Shown: piece by piece, positions 62,401-64,000 of the stretch
Layout of the letters: each line of letters begins with the position of its first letter
How positions within the stretch are numbered: position 1 is the first letter of the stretch
Assembly: GCF_010501055.1 (NCBI RefSeq)
Contig: NZ_QVMO01000012.1
Coordinates: 21,472 to 85,471, forward strand
DNA: 64,000 nt
Source of the DNA: Dysgonomonas sp. 521
GTDB taxonomy: Bacteria > Bacteroidota > Bacteroidia > Bacteroidales > Dysgonomonadaceae
Direction: 5' to 3'
Position numbers and translations under genes: made by a program
Notes under the pieces: generated by a model
Seen by the model: the letters and a program-made list of their open reading frames with translations, nothing else
What the model was told of the DNA's origin: nothing
The model's database searches: none

Positions 62401-63120
62401 ATGGAAACTGACACAATAGTGTTTGAGATAAAAACAGAATACGGACTGGATATGAAATTGACGATTTTAATTTAGTACATGACAAAAAAATATCCAATAT
62501 GGAAAACTTTGATAATTAACAAATTATCCAAAAGGCAAAATATATGCTGCCTTGTCTTTCAGACAGTAGTTTCTAAGTATTGCAATTTCCGCAGGCCGAT
62601 GACCCAATATCTTCAAACTAAGGCTGAAAGCCTTTATTATTTCAGCCCAATGGCAAGCGAAGCGTCGCCTTGGGTAAACAGCATCTAACAGAAACTGCGC
62701 GCTGAAACAGCGGCAGAGTGAAGCGGAGCCAAAGCGCAGGTTAAACTTAAAGAACAAGACCAAATCAGTGACCTGCGCTTTCAGCGCGCACGCTCTATGT
62801 TTGGATATTCTGACCCAAGGCGTTGCCTTGGGCTGAAATAAGACGGGCTTTCAGCCCTGATCTTTGGTTTCATAATCCTTAAGTTGATGACACTGGACCG
62901 ATAACCTTCGGTTATGAATTGAATTGAATTGAAAATCAGCGGAGCTAAAATCGGCAGAGCTAAAATCGGCGGAACCAAAATCAGGTTTTTCAAGCCTGGT
63001 TCAATGTTTTTTGTCATGTACTAAGCGATTTTAATCAAAAAATACCTCAGCCTTTTGTCCGGACAGCTGGAAAAATTGTTAAACACGGATATTATATCTT
63101 CGGGAAAAAGAAACTTTTGA
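62401..63120 (+). pseudogene. Small ORF split by a MITE
   Basis: If the element and one copy of its 10-bp duplication are removed, 62401-62471 joins 63036-63120 into an uninterrupted frame of 51 residues with a stop at 63118-63120. The protein would start METDTIVFEIKTEYGLDMKL and end in SGKRNF. With the element in place the frame stops a few bases after the insertion point. The original function is unknown. The rejoined frame being an exact multiple of three supports a real gene, but the sample is short. Confidence 0.5.
62472..63024. mobile_element. 553-bp MITE with 18-bp terminal inverted repeats and flanking duplications
   Basis: TTAGTACATGACAAAAAA at 62472-62489 has its exact complement at 63007-63024. 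CGATTTTAAT flanks it on the left (62462-62471) and, one base away, on the right (63026-63035), as expected for a target-site duplication. Inside are palindromes (aggctgaaagcctttatt and its partner at about 62835-62860, and cccaaggcgttgccttggg) and three tandem copies of a 15-bp unit near 62936-62981. No transposase is encoded, so it would need one in trans. Confidence 0.75.
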
Positions 63121-63130
63121 AAACAGGCTC

Positions 63131-63844
63131 TTATAATTTCAGATAAAAATCCTTTGTTAATGCGGTGTAGTCATCCGAATATACATGCCTTGTTTTTTCT
63201 ATTACCAGACTACTCTCGCTGAAATCTGAAACGGCCTTCGAAAACTCCATCAAAACCCGCTTCGGGGAAGAATTATCCGTAGGGTAAACATTTACGATGC
63301 AAGAAGTAAACAGGCCTGCCTGTTGTGCCAGTAGCTGCAATTCCCCGCTATACTCATGCGGATAAATAAGCGATAGTTTCCCTTTCTCCGATAATAGAGA
63401 AGATGCTATCTGTATCAAATCTTCCATTGGCAGGCTATCTGTATGGCGCGCGAGTGTCCTGCCTCGTACGGGGGATTTTAAGGACTGGATAAAGAAAGGC
63501 GGGTTAGATACTATAAGGTCATATTTCCTGCCCGCTTGTCCCTGAAAATCCTGCAAAGGAGTATTGAAGCAGGTTATACGGGAAGAGAACGGCGAATTGG
63601 CTATATTTTCCTTTGCCTGAACGACAGCGTCCATATCAATATCTATTGCATCAATTGCTGCATCATTATTCCGCTGGGCTATCATCAACGCTATCAGCCC
63701 CGTACCCGTACCAATATCCAACACTGTACCCGCGCCGGCAACATCGGCCCATGCGCCCAGCAAGACACCGTCGGTTCCTACCTTCATGGCGCAGCGGTCG
63801 TGATAAACGGTAAATTGTTTGAACCGGAAATAAGAATTAGGCAT
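63131..63844 (-). CDS. TrmN6-like tRNA adenine-N6 methyltransferase
   Basis: This 237-residue class I SAM-dependent methyltransferase has the SAM motif VLDIGTGTGLIALMIAQ near residue 40 and the catalytic NPPF in LIVSNPPFFIQS near 120. The size and the opening FRFKQFTVYHDRCAMKVGTD match YfiC/TrmN6, which makes N6-methyladenine at position 37 of tRNA1(Val). A fragment of a TIR-family end (aacaggctct) touches its stop codon, and another lies upstream at 63869-63890. Confidence 0.85.
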   Translation of the reverse strand: MPNSYFRFKQFTVYHDRCAMKVGTDGVLLGAWADVAGAGTVLDIGTGTGLIALMIAQRNNDAAIDAIDIDMDAVVQAKENIANSPFSSRITCFNTPLQDFQGQAGRKYDLIVSNPPFFIQSLKSPVRGRTLARHTDSLPMEDLIQIASSLLSEKGKLSLIYPHEYSGELQLLAQQAGLFTSCIVNVYPTDNSSPKRVLMEFSKAVSDFSESSLVIEKTRHVYSDDYTALTKDFYLKL

Positions 63845-63868
63845 AACGATAAAATTTTCAAGGTTTTA

Positions 63869-63890
63869 GAAACTGTTTAAATTTTATAGC
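63869..63890. repeat. Single TIR-family end
   Basis: agaaactgtttaaatttta is the left end of the family with no partner on the right; a solitary remnant between trmN6 and the outer-membrane protein gene. Confidence 0.55.
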
Positions 63891-63901
63891 AATAAATAAA
63901 A

Positions 63902-63927
63902 GCCGGAGAATATGAGAGTTCTCCGGC
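63902..63927 (-). terminator. Intrinsic terminator of the partial outer-membrane protein gene
   Basis: Arms GCCGGAGAA (63902-63910) and TTCTCCGGC (63919-63927), followed on the minus strand by four T. Confidence 0.8.
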
Positions 63928-63952
63928 CTTTTACTAAAATATTGAGTTGAGA

Positions 63953-64000
63953 TCAGAATCTTATTCCATATCCGAGCATAAAGTATGCAGGGTCTGCACC
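63953..64000 (-). CDS. C-terminal end of an outer-membrane beta-barrel protein (partial)
   Basis: Only the last 15 codons are in the window, ending GADPAYFMLGYGIRF and a stop at 63953-63955. Alternating aromatic residues and a terminal Phe are the usual signal for outer-membrane barrel assembly. The rest lies beyond the right edge, so nothing more specific can be said. Confidence 0.5.
   Translation of the reverse strand, partial: GADPAYFMLGYGIRF

Overview
The window looks like chromosome of a member of the Bacteroidota, most likely a Bacteroidales of the Dysgonomonas type. The reasons are families typical of that group (DUF4199, DUF4270, NigD-like and DUF4834 proteins, a short GT5 protein beside panC, a solo class II ribonucleotide reductase), promoter-like TAnnTTTG boxes upstream of many genes, moderate GC, and frequent palindromic repeats between genes. 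The genus is inference. Most of the window is housekeeping sequence on the minus strand; plus-strand genes sit at 0.6-1.3, 10.6-17.0, 20.9-21.5, 53.9-54.8 and 58.3-61.5 kb.

Layout: 0-10 kb carries an inverted-repeat tip, an HD hydrolase, mntP with a nitroreductase, a GT2 enzyme with a DUF4199 protein, a secreted protein ending in a Hint domain, lon, lpxH and a MIP18-type Fe-S protein. 10.6-14.2 kb has a Crp-type regulator overlapping a GH3-type adenylating enzyme, an unrecognised 269-residue protein, and two tRNA-like RNA loci. 14.4-17.0 kb is an AT-rich flippase plus glycosyltransferase pair, probably acquired. 17.0-20.4 kb is the oxidative pentose phosphate operon (pgl, zwf, gnd). 20.9-44 kb holds LysE, DUF6056, B12-dependent ribonucleotide reductase, a zinc-ribbon/Nif3 pair, asnS, an RluB-type synthase with an RGG-like tail, purB, an aminotransferase, recN, two paralogous metallophosphoesterases, a zinc peptidase, purA, a Fur-family regulator, a NigD-like lipoprotein and tadA. 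44-53 kb holds dinB, murI, a RAYT transposase with its REP array, an ABC-F protein and small hypotheticals. 53.9-64 kb holds a membrane protein, a solo LrgB, DUF4270, the panC/panD operon, a MATE exporter, a lipoprotein, a transposon-split small ORF, a TrmN6-like methyltransferase and the last codons of an outer-membrane protein.

The most unusual locus is at 13.74-14.21 kb. There a tRNA 3' half (T arm plus acceptor strand) lies upstream of its matching 5' half (acceptor strand plus D arm). The two are joined by a loop of about 86 nt and closed by a 6-bp stem and an 18-bp helix where an anticodon arm would be. This is the topology of the tRNA-mimicking bacterial Y RNAs (YrlA type). It is followed by a strong hairpin and by a second, normal-order tRNA-like RNA with no usable anticodon loop.

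A second theme is repeats. One AT-rich family with terminal inverted repeats of the form ctgtttaaatttta occurs about a dozen times, and one end often coincides with the stop codon of the neighbouring gene. Also present are RAYT-linked REP hairpins with a 291-bp tandem duplication, a 553-bp MITE with 10-bp flanking duplications inside a small ORF, and several long palindromes.
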